Shown: one piece after another, positions 9,631 to 18,315 of the stretch | Position numbering within the stretch: the first letter of the stretch is position 1 | Layout of the letters: each line of letters begins with the position of its first letter | From: Opitutales bacterium | Lineage (GTDB): Bacteria > Verrucomicrobiota > Verrucomicrobiia > Opitutales > Seribacteraceae | Reading direction: 5' to 3' | Length of the DNA: 64,000 nt | Assembly (NCBI GenBank): GCA_028045305.1 | Contig: JAOFTV010000004.1 | Span: forward strand, 1 to 64,000 | The notes under the pieces: model-generated | Database searches by the model: none | Told to the model about the DNA's origin: nothing | Seen by the model: the letters and a program-made list of their open reading frames with translations, nothing else | Made by a program: the position numbers and the translations under genes

Positions 9631-10437
9631 TTAAGAGATTTGGCCGTTGGCCGGTTGGTTCTTTGTCCAACGGTAAAATATTGATGCAAGTACCCCAACA
9701 GAAACCGCCATATTCGCGACTTTCATCAAGACACCTCCAGCTTTTTGGTCTTCTAGTGGAGTAAGTTCCATGACTCGCTCGGCATAAAAGTAGGTGTCGT
9801 AGAGAACATCCTTAGAAAATGTAAGGATGGCAAAGATGGGAGTTTGGCCGAGCATCAGGGCTAGAATGTAGAGCATTTGTGGGCCAAATGCCATGCTCGG
9901 AATCCGTTTGGATGGAGCACAAATAGGCCACCACATAAGCAGGGATACAAAAAACATCGAGAGGTGTTCAGCCATGTGCAGGGTTTTGTCGCGAATAGCG
10001 GCCTCATAAAAAGCACCCACATGCCAAAAAGAAAATACTAGAGTAAACAGAAGACCGGCAATAATCGGGTGAGCCAGAAAGCGGAGAGTCGATTCCAATG
10101 CCGGCCGATGCCGAAGAAATTCATCAACCAAAGGTTGAGGTAGTCCCAACAGTATAAATAACGGACAGATGTACATTAAAATGTTGTGCTGGATCATGTG
10201 GGCAGAAAAAAGAAAATTTTCACCTAGCGGATCGAGTGGAGATCCAACAGCGAGATAAAAGGTAATCAGGCCTGCAGCAAACCAAAGAGAGTGTTTGGTC
10301 GAGTGAGGAAGCTCCGGGCATGCACGGATGCGAAAAGGCCCATTAAATAAGGCATAAGCCCAACCAACAAAGAGGACACCACCAATAAGAGCGGGTTCAG
10401 TATGCCAATGAAGTAAGGTGATGGGTGAGTTTTCCAT
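9631..10437 (-). CDS. ctaG: Cytochrome c oxidase assembly factor, CtaG/caa3 type
   Basis: A 268-residue integral membrane protein with about seven hydrophobic segments. It belongs to the CtaG family associated with caa3 oxidases, which is unrelated to the mitochondrial-type Cox11 also called CtaG. The conserved pattern includes FSAHMIQH near residue 80, FSFWHVGAFYEAA, and MAEHLSMF, whose histidines are thought to handle copper for the CuB site. I chose the ATG at 10437 because the frame extends upstream only to a TTG. It follows the oxidase subunit genes after a 67-bp gap on the same strand. Confidence 0.9.
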   Translation of the reverse strand: MENSPITLLHWHTEPALIGGVLFVGWAYALFNGPFRIRACPELPHSTKHSLWFAAGLITFYLAVGSPLDPLGENFLFSAHMIQHNILMYICPLFILLGLPQPLVDEFLRHRPALESTLRFLAHPIIAGLLFTLVFSFWHVGAFYEAAIRDKTLHMAEHLSMFFVSLLMWWPICAPSKRIPSMAFGPQMLYILALMLGQTPIFAILTFSKDVLYDTYFYAERVMELTPLEDQKAGGVLMKVANMAVSVGVLASIFYRWTKNQPANGQIS

Positions 10438-10504
10438 AGACAAGAAAACAAACTACTGGCAATCCCGCATCAAGCAACTAGCGGGCAGGAAAAAAAAGAG
10501 GTAA

Positions 10505-11188
10505 TTACTGAGCTTCAGTCCAAAAATGTTCGGAACGTACTTTCAACCTAAAGTCAGCGGAGGTAGCATTCTCTGTTAAGAGAGCAATAGTTGACTCGTC
10601 TATTTCTTCGGAACCGTCGGGATGTGAAAGCAAAAAGAATGGATTGCCTGGATTTTTTGAATTGATCTCAATCATATCAGCTCCGCCAGTGATTCGGTAT
10701 GAAATTAAATGGGGCACAGTATTTAGTTTCTTCCAAATTTTGTTTTCAAACTGTTTGGAAGATTGATGGTCTTTTTTGGCCTGAAAGTAAGTATTGTTCT
10801 GAAAGATAAAATCACCTTCCTTGTACGCTGTGTCAGACTTCCAGGATTCTTCCAGTTTGGAGACTTCAAATTTTTCGACGACAGGGTGAACATCTGACAT
10901 ATAGATAACGGCAAAGTAAGTACCTAGGGCGATGACAAGACCCATTAAAAAAAGAATGGTGTTTAGTGATTTGTCCCATCTCAAATGCATGAACCACCAA
11001 ACCACGCCAAAGAACTTAATAATCGAAGTAGCAAAAAGTACCCCGATTATGGACATACTCTCAAAAGTCTGCACATAAATGATGACGACTTCTATGCCAG
11101 TAATGGCGACAAGAATCATCGAGAGGTTGAAGAAGGTAAAGAAGCGCTTGCTTTCTTCTGCGACTGGGTCATCGGAATGTCCGCTCAT
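10505..11188 (-). CDS. Cytochrome c oxidase subunit IV (CtaF-like) with an unusual C-terminal extension
   Basis: A 227-residue protein. Residues about 23-43, 48-69 and 75-96 are three membrane helices typical of the small subunit IV of caa3 oxidases (WWFMHLRWDKSLNTI at the helix junction). That family usually ends near residue 100-110. Here about 120 extra residues follow. Their first part (about 115-145) has the spacing W-x4-AY-x2-GD-x10-Y of short CBM5/12-like modules, and the rest is unrecognised. The extension probably faces the periplasm. I chose the ATG at 11188 because the 34 residues before it in the open frame are not family-like and would overlap ctaE. The gene lies between ctaE and ctaG. 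Confidence 0.82.
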   Translation of the reverse strand: MSGHSDDPVAEESKRFFTFFNLSMILVAITGIEVVIIYVQTFESMSIIGVLFATSIIKFFGVVWWFMHLRWDKSLNTILFLMGLVIALGTYFAVIYMSDVHPVVEKFEVSKLEESWKSDTAYKEGDFIFQNNTYFQAKKDHQSSKQFENKIWKKLNTVPHLISYRITGGADMIEINSKNPGNPFFLLSHPDGSEEIDESTIALLTENATSADFRLKVRSEHFWTEAQ

Positions 11189-11241
11189 GATAAAAAAATT
11201 AAGTAAATGAAAGGGGTGTGAAGTGCGGTAATAAAAAAGGA

Positions 11242-11889
11242 CTAAAGGGCGTATTCCATCAAATATATAACTGGGAAAATGATAATCCATACAATATCAA
11301 CGAAGTGCCAATATAATCCACAGATTTCAATGTCGAGGGCATGAGCCACACTCATTTTCCCAGTGAATGAATAGGCCAACCAACCGATAAGCCAAAATAC
11401 ACCTATAGCCACGTGGGTACCATGTGTACCGGTTAACACATAAAAGGTAGATCCAAAAACATGAGGTTCGCCTCGGTAGGTGGATAGCGTGAGTTCGTTG
11501 CCGGGGGCATGGATAAAGTGGGTGAATTCATATACCTGGCAGGCGAGAAAAATAGCCCCAAAAATAATGGTGCCCAAAAGCATCCAGCGCATACTTTTCA
11601 AATTCCCTTTGTGGATCGCCGATACTCCAAGTGCCATGAATAAAGAACTTGCGAGCAAAATGAAGGTACTGAAAGAAGTAAGTTCGATATCGAAGACATC
11701 CCTGATGTCCAAAAAGTTACCTCCAACTGTGGCCGAAATCTTACGATAAATAAGATGGGTGGAAATCAAAGTGCCGAAAAACATACAGTCGGAACCGAGA
11801 AATGCCCACATGAGCACTTTCTTGTTTGGAATACCCGTACTGGTGACAGGTTCGTGATGTTCGAGGGCGTGTGCGCTGGCGTCGCTCAT
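11242..11889 (-). CDS. ctaE: Cytochrome c oxidase subunit III
   Basis: A 215-residue membrane protein with five hydrophobic helices, the short form of subunit III seen in caa3 oxidases. The start MSDASAHALEHHEP is soluble. WAFLGSDCMFFGTL begins the first helix, and the family signature GTHGTHVAIG and the end region YWHFVDIVWIIIF are present. It supports proton uptake and stability of the core oxidase in the inner membrane. It lies 33 bp downstream of ctaD, and ctaF follows after 53 bp. Confidence 0.95.
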   Translation of the reverse strand: MSDASAHALEHHEPVTSTGIPNKKVLMWAFLGSDCMFFGTLISTHLIYRKISATVGGNFLDIRDVFDIELTSFSTFILLASSLFMALGVSAIHKGNLKSMRWMLLGTIIFGAIFLACQVYEFTHFIHAPGNELTLSTYRGEPHVFGSTFYVLTGTHGTHVAIGVFWLIGWLAYSFTGKMSVAHALDIEICGLYWHFVDIVWIIIFPVIYLMEYAL

Positions 11890-11922
11890 AGGTATTTTAA
11901 AATTAAAAGGGGTGTAAGTAAA

Positions 11923-13866
11923 TTATTCTTCGTTTTCCTTGGGGAATAAATGGTAACCACCGGGACCTTCCAATGCCCACATAATCATCCCGATGATAGC
12001 AACAGATCCAGCAAGGATTGGAACCGTGTAATCTCGAACTAATTCTCCGCTTGGATCTATGGTGCGGTGAAAAAGCATACCCATGGCCAAACCAAACAAT
12101 CCAAGTGCAGTTACCAATGGCCACCATGAACGATCTGGCATGTGTACTCCGTGGTCATCCAAAGGCTCTTTTTCAGAATGGTTTTCCCGAGGGCCATAGT
12201 TGTTTTCCCATGCTTGATCTCTCGCTTTTATGATAGGGGTACGGGCAAAGTTGTATTCCTTGACCGGGGAGGAAAGTGCCCATTCCAAAGTACGTGCATC
12301 CCATGGATTCTTACCAGCGGGCTTAAGTTTTTTATTAAAGAACGAACTTACGAACTGGTAAATACCTATGACAATTCCCACACCAAGAATAAAAGCACCA
12401 ATGGTGGCAATTTGATTCCATGTTTCAAAACCATGCCCTTCATTGTAAGTGTGAGTGCGCCTTGGTTGACCGATCATGCCAAGGTAATGCATAGGGAAGA
12501 AGGTCAGATTGAATCCGAGAAACATTAGGGTAAAGACGAATTTTCCAAGTTTTTCGTTCATCATACGTCCTGTCATTTTTGGCAACCAGAAGTAAAACCC
12601 ACAAAATAATCCGAACAAGGCTCCTCCAATAAGAACATAATGAAAGTGAGCGACTACGAAGTAAGAATCTTGGTGCTGAGCATCAATCGGTACCGATGAA
12701 TGCATTATACCGGTAAACCCACCAATCATAAACATAGTGATAAACCCAAGGGCGAATAGCATGGGAGTATCAAAGCGGATGCGTCCTCCCCACATGGTTC
12801 CAATCCAGTTGAAAATTTTAACCCCAGTAGGGATTGCGATTAACATGGTAAGCATGGCAAAAGCAGAAGTCGCAACTACTCCCATACCAGTGGTGAACAT
12901 GTGGTGGCTCCATACGGCAAAGCCCATGAACCCAATAATGGCACCAGAAAAAATGACCAAGCCATAACCGAATAGGGGTTTGCGTGAAAATACAGGAATT
13001 ACTTCTGATACAATACCCATGGCTGGAAGGATAAGAATGTAGACTTCAGGATGGCCAAAAATCCAAAACAAATGCTGCCAAAGGTGGGGCTTTCCTCCTT
13101 CTAAAAAGTCAAAAAAGTTTGTGCCGAATGTACGGTCGAACATCAATTCAACCAAGGCTATTGTGATGGCGGGGAAGGCCAGAATAATAAGGAAGCTGAC
13201 AATTAATGTCATCCAGGTAAATACAGGCAAGCGCATCATGGTCATGCCTGGTGCCCGCATGTTTATGATGGTTGTTATGAAATTAAAGGATGCGAGAAGG
13301 GAGGCAATCCCAAGTATCTGAAGTGAAAATATCCAGAAATCAGGTCCCATATCCCCGATAACCTCGGCAAATCGCGTGTCGGTGAGGGGTGCATATCCAA
13401 ACCATCCGATAGCTGGGGATCCACCAGTAAAAAACCAGCTCAAATTAAGAATGAGCCCCCCGCCAACAAAGCACCAAAGGCTGAGCGCATTCATTCGGGG
13501 AAAGGCGACATCACGGGCTCCAATTTGAAGTGGCATGATGAAATTGAAGAAGGCTGCACTTAGGGGCATGATTACCAAGAACACCATGGTCGTTCCATGC
13601 ATTGTAAACATCTGGTTGTATTCGCGGTTGGTCAATACATCCATATTGTGATCCCACAGCTGTGAACGAATAAGCAGGGCTTCAATTCCACCAACAATCA
13701 GAAAGAAAAGGGCTGTCATGCCGTACATTAAACCGATCTTCTTGTGATCAATGGTGGTAAGCCAGTCTACCAGACCGGTGGTGTGTTGACCCGGTCTTGG
13801 AAAAACTTGGGTCTTGACCTTGTTTTCGGTATTAGGAGCGAGGTATTTGATCGATTCGGTAGCCAT
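11923..13866 (-). CDS. ctaD: Cytochrome c oxidase subunit I (A1-type heme-copper oxidase)
   Basis: A 647-residue catalytic subunit that reduces oxygen to water and pumps protons. Visible ligands are His90 (heme a), His272 in FGHPEVY with the cross-linked Tyr276, the His-His pair at 321-322 (CuB), and HFHY at 407-410 (heme a3 and heme a). Glu274 in GHPEVY is the D-channel glutamate that marks the A1 subfamily. About twelve helices are followed by two more hydrophobic segments near the C-terminus, as in long caa3 subunits. The subunit works with the fused CtaC, which supplies CuA and a cytochrome c. It sits in a minus-strand operon between ctaC and ctaE. Confidence 0.97.
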   Translation of the reverse strand: MATESIKYLAPNTENKVKTQVFPRPGQHTTGLVDWLTTIDHKKIGLMYGMTALFFLIVGGIEALLIRSQLWDHNMDVLTNREYNQMFTMHGTTMVFLVIMPLSAAFFNFIMPLQIGARDVAFPRMNALSLWCFVGGGLILNLSWFFTGGSPAIGWFGYAPLTDTRFAEVIGDMGPDFWIFSLQILGIASLLASFNFITTIINMRAPGMTMMRLPVFTWMTLIVSFLIILAFPAITIALVELMFDRTFGTNFFDFLEGGKPHLWQHLFWIFGHPEVYILILPAMGIVSEVIPVFSRKPLFGYGLVIFSGAIIGFMGFAVWSHHMFTTGMGVVATSAFAMLTMLIAIPTGVKIFNWIGTMWGGRIRFDTPMLFALGFITMFMIGGFTGIMHSSVPIDAQHQDSYFVVAHFHYVLIGGALFGLFCGFYFWLPKMTGRMMNEKLGKFVFTLMFLGFNLTFFPMHYLGMIGQPRRTHTYNEGHGFETWNQIATIGAFILGVGIVIGIYQFVSSFFNKKLKPAGKNPWDARTLEWALSSPVKEYNFARTPIIKARDQAWENNYGPRENHSEKEPLDDHGVHMPDRSWWPLVTALGLFGLAMGMLFHRTIDPSGELVRDYTVPILAGSVAIIGMIMWALEGPGGYHLFPKENEE

Positions 13867-13901
13867 AGCGATTCGTTGGGTTGGTCGGTGCTTGAAAAGG
13901 T

Positions 13902-15293
13902 TTAAGATTGCCCGAGAAGATAGGCAATTAATTGGTTCACTTTTTGATCGTCATCTTGGAGGTTTCGAAGGGGGTGGCGATCATCTATGCCTTCCCCATT
14001 CCACATCAGGTTTCCAAACTTAATCTCATTGGAATTTTTGAGCCATTTGGAAAGGCTCTCTTCATCATTACGCATCCACCCGGCGGCGAGGGAAGTCCTT
14101 AGTCCGTAAAGGGTTAGGTTGGGGCCCTTTGCTCCAAGTCCAGTTCGGTTGACTGCATGACATTGTACGCATTGTAATGAAGAGAAGAGTTGTTTGCCGA
14201 TTTCATAATCGTCAGAATGGGCTTTTTCCCAAGCGCCTGGGGCGACTTGAGGGGATTGACCGGGCGAAATCTTTCGAACAGAACGATATTCACGATTTGC
14301 TCCAGATCCTAGTTTATTGTCAGCAAAGGAAACAAAAGAATTTTTGTTGTAAGAGGATTTAGGATCATACAATTTTGTCTGGAGGTTGGGGTTTTGAGCA
14401 TTTTGGAAACGTTTAACCCAAAGATCGAAGTCCTCGTCTGTTTGAGCAAGGGCACGGAATGACATGTAAGCATGAGAGTTTCCACAAAACTCCGCACACT
14501 GGCCGTAAAATAATCCGCCAACAGGTTCAAACTCATCGCTGAATTTTTGTTTTGCAAATACTTTGGAGCGCATAGTGCCGTCATGTACAGCAGGCATAGC
14601 GGTGGCCACATCAGTCTCACCCAATATTTTCTTTTGATCAGCTATAAACCACATGAAATTTTCTTGTCCAGGCATAAGGTCCATTTTGCCGGCAAGTTTA
14701 GGAACCCAAAAACTGTGGATTACATCTTCAGTGCGTAAATTAATGCGCACTGCTTTGGTAGCTGGAAAAACAAGTTCATTGGCTGTGACGATGCCAAACT
14801 GTGGGTATTCAAATACCCAGAAGAATCTTTTGCCTGTAACATTAACCGTAATAGCTCCGTCAATTTGACTGCGGTCTAACCCGAGTTTTTCCAAAGTCTC
14901 AGAATCGTTTGCGTCTGGTACACGATTGAGAAGAACGACTCCTTGCAGTGTTGGTACAGCTAGGATCACAAGAATGATAGAAGAGGCGATAATCAATCCT
15001 GTTTCCACCATTGAGTTTCCGTGTGATTGAGGGGGGATTTCTTTTGCTTCCTCTGCATTTTTAGCTCGATATCTCCAAAGAACATATAGCAAGCAACCGC
15101 CAACTGTGCAGAAAAGAAAGATAGTAATCCAAACCGAGAGCATGAATACATCATACTGGTTTTGAGACACAAGGCCCTTTGGGTCTAATGCAGACTGTTT
15201 GTGGTCGATTCGTGAACAGCTTCCAGCGAGAAGAAGGAATAATCCAGAAACTAGATTTCTGATAGTAAGAAGTTTTGTAAGGGAGGAGATCAT
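13902..15293 (-). CDS. ctaC: Cytochrome c oxidase subunit II with fused cytochrome c (caa3), lipoprotein
   Basis: A 463-residue electron-entry subunit. It opens with a lipoprotein signal (LLAGSC, Cys26), then has two membrane helices, a cupredoxin domain and a C-terminal cytochrome c domain. The CuA site is visible as GQCAEFCGNSHAYM (C-x3-C-x3-H-x2-M) with an upstream His in DVIHSFW. The heme c motif is CVQCH, with a likely Met ligand in NLMWNG. Fusion of the cytochrome makes this a caa3 enzyme that accepts electrons directly. I chose the ATG at 15293, which puts the signal peptide at the N-terminus; the longer frame begins with a TTG inside the end of ctaB. Confidence 0.95.
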   Translation of the reverse strand: MISSLTKLLTIRNLVSGLFLLLAGSCSRIDHKQSALDPKGLVSQNQYDVFMLSVWITIFLFCTVGGCLLYVLWRYRAKNAEEAKEIPPQSHGNSMVETGLIIASSIILVILAVPTLQGVVLLNRVPDANDSETLEKLGLDRSQIDGAITVNVTGKRFFWVFEYPQFGIVTANELVFPATKAVRINLRTEDVIHSFWVPKLAGKMDLMPGQENFMWFIADQKKILGETDVATAMPAVHDGTMRSKVFAKQKFSDEFEPVGGLFYGQCAEFCGNSHAYMSFRALAQTDEDFDLWVKRFQNAQNPNLQTKLYDPKSSYNKNSFVSFADNKLGSGANREYRSVRKISPGQSPQVAPGAWEKAHSDDYEIGKQLFSSLQCVQCHAVNRTGLGAKGPNLTLYGLRTSLAAGWMRNDEESLSKWLKNSNEIKFGNLMWNGEGIDDRHPLRNLQDDDQKVNQLIAYLLGQS

Positions 15294-15300
15294 GTTAAAA

Positions 15301-16233
15301 TCAGAGGTAGCGGTCAATTACTAGAGCAGCAAATAGAAGGGGTAGGTAAATAATGGTTACGAAAAAAAGCTTTTTGGCAGAATGATCCCGGTTGTTGGAT
15401 GTAAGAAACCGTACAGCAGGAAGAAACAAATAAAGAGATAGAACAACTGATGACGCAAGGTAGAAGAGTCCGGGGGGGGGTTGCTGTAGAGTCAGGAAAT
15501 AGGGGGAAAAAACAAAGACGGTTAGTAAAAAGGTGTAAGCTAAACTCTTCTTGGCTATTGCCTTTCCATCAGAGTCTCCAAGTTGATGAAGTTTGAAACC
15601 ACCCTTGGAGTAATCTGAACGAAAATTCCAAGCGATTGCCATAAAATGAGGGAGTTGCCAGGTGAAAAGAATTCCAAACAATATCCAACCGTAGGTGGTG
15701 GGAGCTCCTTCGGCGGCAACCCAGCCGATTAAGGGGGGGAGGGCACCGGATACGGCTCCAATCTCGATTGCATAAGGGCTAATTTTTTTGAGAGGTGTAT
15801 ATAGAAGCAAATAAACAATTAGGGTTGATAGGGTGAGGATACATGCCCATGGGTTAGTTCCGATCCATAATACGTAAAGACCGAGAGATGATAAAATAAT
15901 CCCGAATACCATAGCGAATTCAGAGCTAATTAAGCCAGAAGGCAAGGGACGGCTCGCGGTCCGTGCCATCAAGGCATCCTCTTTGCGTTCCATCCATTGG
16001 TTCAGTGCGGCCGCTCCACCAGCTGCCAATGCTGTTCCAATAGTTAGGGAAATAAAAATCGATAAATTAGCTTGAAGAGGTTCTCGGACCAAATAACCGA
16101 GGGAAGCGGTAAACACTGACAGTAATGACAACCTGGGTTTGGTAAGTTCATACATGCCATAAACAGAGAAACCCGGCGAGCTTGTAAGCGAGCCGGGGTG
16201 GGGCTTGGCTGGTATGGGTTTTCCTAGACTCAC
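15301..16233 (-). CDS. ctaB: Protoheme IX farnesyltransferase (heme O synthase)
   Basis: A 310-residue UbiA-family prenyltransferase that adds farnesyl to heme B to make heme O. YELTKPRLSLLSV marks the N-terminal part of the mature family. The Asp-rich motif region appears as NQWMERKEDALMARTASRPLP, and the second conserved region is near ISPYAIEIGA. About eight helices follow. The start is uncertain: GTG at 16233 gives 310 residues, while ATG at 16155 gives 284 and starts right at the conserved segment. It is the first gene of the oxidase operon. No ctaA (heme A synthase) is seen here. A run of nine C residues (plus-strand G, 15472-15480) lies within the gene. Confidence 0.94.
   Translation of the reverse strand: MSLGKPIPAKPHPGSLTSSPGFSVYGMYELTKPRLSLLSVFTASLGYLVREPLQANLSIFISLTIGTALAAGGAAALNQWMERKEDALMARTASRPLPSGLISSEFAMVFGIILSSLGLYVLWIGTNPWACILTLSTLIVYLLLYTPLKKISPYAIEIGAVSGALPPLIGWVAAEGAPTTYGWILFGILFTWQLPHFMAIAWNFRSDYSKGGFKLHQLGDSDGKAIAKKSLAYTFLLTVFVFSPYFLTLQQPPPGLFYLASSVVLSLYLFLPAVRFLTSNNRDHSAKKLFFVTIIYLPLLFAALVIDRYL
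16172..16197 (-). promoter_or_regulatory. Strong hairpin at the start of ctaB
   Basis: CCCGGC and GCCGGG form a 6-bp GC stem, followed by a symmetric 2x2 mismatch and an inner GCTT/AAGC stem. If translation starts at the ATG at 16155, this hairpin lies in the 5' leader 17 bp ahead of it. If it starts at the GTG at 16233, it lies inside the coding region. Confidence 0.5.
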
Positions 16234-16246
16234 GTCAGTAGAATTT

Positions 16247-16275
16247 CTAATACAAAATTATGATTTGGCAAACAA
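16247..16275 (-). promoter_or_regulatory. Predicted sigma70-type promoter of the oxidase operon
   Basis: On the minus strand TTGTTT (16270-16275) and TATTAG (16247-16252) are separated by 17 bp. Transcription would begin near 16240, only a few bases from the GTG at 16233 and about 85 bases from the ATG at 16155. This favours the ATG unless the mRNA is nearly leaderless. Confidence 0.45.
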
Positions 16276-16469
16276 AAGCAAGCAAGGTGATAGATGTGTT
16301 GTTTGATGTTGAAAGCTGAGCTAATAATTGAGTGCAGTTCGGTTAACTGTCTTTGAAGTTTTAAGTACTATGTAAATCTTATTGAAAAAATGTTAGCGAA
16401 TAATCTAAAATGAAAAGAGAACGAGTAATTGAAATTGCCTGGAAGCAGGTTACTGAATAGTACGGTAAT

Positions 16470-17393
16470 GTGAATATATTTCAATCATCAGCATGTGCTT
16501 TAATTGCTATTGCAATGATTTCCTGCAACGGTCCAACTAACCACCTTGCCAAAAAATCAACATTATCCTCGAACGAAGTTCGAGCTCGAGTGGTTGAGGT
16601 CGATATCAATACCAGCATGGTTAAAGCAGTAATACTCGCTTGTGGTAAGGATTTAGAAAAAGAATGGGGGGGCGTTTCTGGATTTGAGCAAAACTTTATA
16701 GTTCAACCCGGAGATTTAAACCTGCTTACTTTAAAATCAGTTTTTCGGGCATCGACTCAGAAAACATTTACCCCAACTAAAGGTCCAGGTTTTTTATTAA
16801 GTCGAGTTTGGCCGGATGATCGATCAGAGCGTATTCGCGTAAACAATGTAAATAGATTATTGCGCAGGGATACCTTGAGTATGGGTGACAGCATGATCCG
16901 TTCTATTGGTGATACGCTTCCTCCCTTCGCTCTTTACGATCAAAATGGTGAAGTTCTGACTACCGATTATTTTGACGGTTCCGTGACTGTATTAAATTTC
17001 ATATTTACCCGGTGCTCGATCGCTGAAATGTGCCCAGCATCAACCATGAGAATGAAAAAACTACAAGCACTAGCTAGGGAAACAAAAGTTTCACATGTTA
17101 AGTTTCTCTCGATTACACTTGATCCGGAGTTTGATACTCCAGGAGTGCTTAAATCCTATGCCAGAGCTTACGACTTAGACGAACAAAACTTTCGATTGGG
17201 AACAGCGACAAAACAAGCAATTGACGATTTGAACCGTCAATTCGGAATTCTTCGTAAGAATGTTGAGGGTCTTCCATTGGATCACACCATGCGAACCTTG
17301 ATCATTAATTCGAAGAGACAAATTATCTACCAATTTCCTGGGAGTCATTGGTCGGCGGAAGATTTTCTTTCACGCTTGTCTGAAGGTGTTTAG
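16470..17393 (+). CDS. SCO1/SenC-family copper chaperone, lipoprotein
   Basis: A 307-residue protein, lipid-anchored through IAMISC (Cys19). Residues about 145-305 form a thioredoxin-like SCO domain (PPFALYDQNGE, VLNFIFTRC). The copper-binding cysteines are Cys182 and Cys188, spaced C-x5-C rather than the common C-x3-C, and the third ligand is probably His272 in LDHTMR. Residues about 35-100 may be a decayed CusF-like domain, which is a weak call. SCO proteins deliver copper to the CuA site of subunit II, and the divergent oxidase operon 236 bp away supports that role. A GTG start at 16470 places the signal peptide correctly. Confidence 0.88.
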   Translation: MNIFQSSACALIAIAMISCNGPTNHLAKKSTLSSNEVRARVVEVDINTSMVKAVILACGKDLEKEWGGVSGFEQNFIVQPGDLNLLTLKSVFRASTQKTFTPTKGPGFLLSRVWPDDRSERIRVNNVNRLLRRDTLSMGDSMIRSIGDTLPPFALYDQNGEVLTTDYFDGSVTVLNFIFTRCSIAEMCPASTMRMKKLQALARETKVSHVKFLSITLDPEFDTPGVLKSYARAYDLDEQNFRLGTATKQAIDDLNRQFGILRKNVEGLPLDHTMRTLIINSKRQIIYQFPGSHWSAEDFLSRLSEGV

Positions 17394-17406
17394 GGATAAT
17401 TTTGCA

Positions 17407-18315
17407 ATGAAAACGATTCTTTCATCTAAATTCCTTCCATTCTTTTTGGCTCTACCATTTGTTGGGCTCTATTTTATCGTCCGTTCCTTACCGGTTGAAC
17501 CTTGTGATTTTCTGCATGAGGAAACTTTCAATCTTGAGGGTGAACTCGATTATTGTGGCCCTGGAGATGCGGGTTTTGTTGATTTATCTATCCGCAGATG
17601 GCCCATGAGCTTGGATTTCCGAGCTCTTGATCCCTTGGAAATAGGAAAGCCTTGTCGTTTCGAAATGAATATCAAGCAAGCCGACGGCTCCCCTTTATCC
17701 GCCTCTGATGTCGCCCTCAGTCACACCCGGAAAATTCACCTCCTTGCGATTGATCCCAGTTTACAGGATTATCAACATCTTCATCCAGAAGCGGATCCAT
17801 TATTTAATGGAATATGGCGCTTTACGCTTACACCGAAAAAAGCTGGAAGTTATCAAGTTTTTCTCGACCTTATCCCTATACGGAGTCCCCGCCGGGTCTT
17901 ATTACAAACCAGTTTTGAGGTATCAGGGAAACCCGAAGATCCATACCTTGAGGAGGGTAATACTTTGGTTTCCCAAGAAAACAGGACTTTCAAAATAAAA
18001 CGTTTAAAAAATGAAGGTCCTAGCTCGGAAATAATGATCCAACTGACTGCTGTCAATGAGCAGGGAGATGACCTTCCGCTTCGACCTGTTATGGGAGCCT
18101 TTGCTCATATGGTTGCCTTTGAGGCAAATCTTAAGGGTTTTGCTCATCTTCACCCCTTAGAGTATGAACCTCCCAAATCGGACGATGATGCCCGGTCAGG
18201 TCCCTTGACTTTTAGTTTTAAATCTCCCGACTCCGGAATTTATCGGTTATGGGCTCAGGTAAAAGTGGGAGATGATAAAGAAGAATGTTTTCTGCCTTTT
18301 GATTTAAAGATTTAA
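17407..18315 (+). CDS. Membrane-anchored protein with two HLHP metal-site-like repeats
   Basis: A 302-residue protein with one N-terminal membrane or signal segment (about 9-27) and a periplasmic body of beta-sandwich type. It has two related repeats. Each carries a histidine-led strand, then HLHP (124-127 and 247-250), then a strand typical of GxYRLW-like ends. Several cysteines lie at 33-83. Its placement 13 bp after the SCO gene and facing the caa3 operon suggests periplasmic copper binding or delivery. That is inference from context and the His-rich repeats, and I do not recognise a named family with certainty. ATG at 17407 is preferred over the upstream frame, which overlaps the SCO gene. 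Confidence 0.75.
   Translation: MKTILSSKFLPFFLALPFVGLYFIVRSLPVEPCDFLHEETFNLEGELDYCGPGDAGFVDLSIRRWPMSLDFRALDPLEIGKPCRFEMNIKQADGSPLSASDVALSHTRKIHLLAIDPSLQDYQHLHPEADPLFNGIWRFTLTPKKAGSYQVFLDLIPIRSPRRVLLQTSFEVSGKPEDPYLEEGNTLVSQENRTFKIKRLKNEGPSSEIMIQLTAVNEQGDDLPLRPVMGAFAHMVAFEANLKGFAHLHPLEYEPPKSDDDARSGPLTFSFKSPDSGIYRLWAQVKVGDDKEECFLPFDLKI

Noticed and set aside
10444-10504. CCCGC/GCGGG hairpin between ctaF and ctaG as a terminator
   Set aside because: No T tract follows the stem on the minus strand, and the genes read as one operon.
11189-11290. The longer N-terminus of the subunit IV gene
   Set aside because: The 34 extra residues are not family-like and overlap the ctaE stop region; the ATG at 11188 fits the helix pattern.
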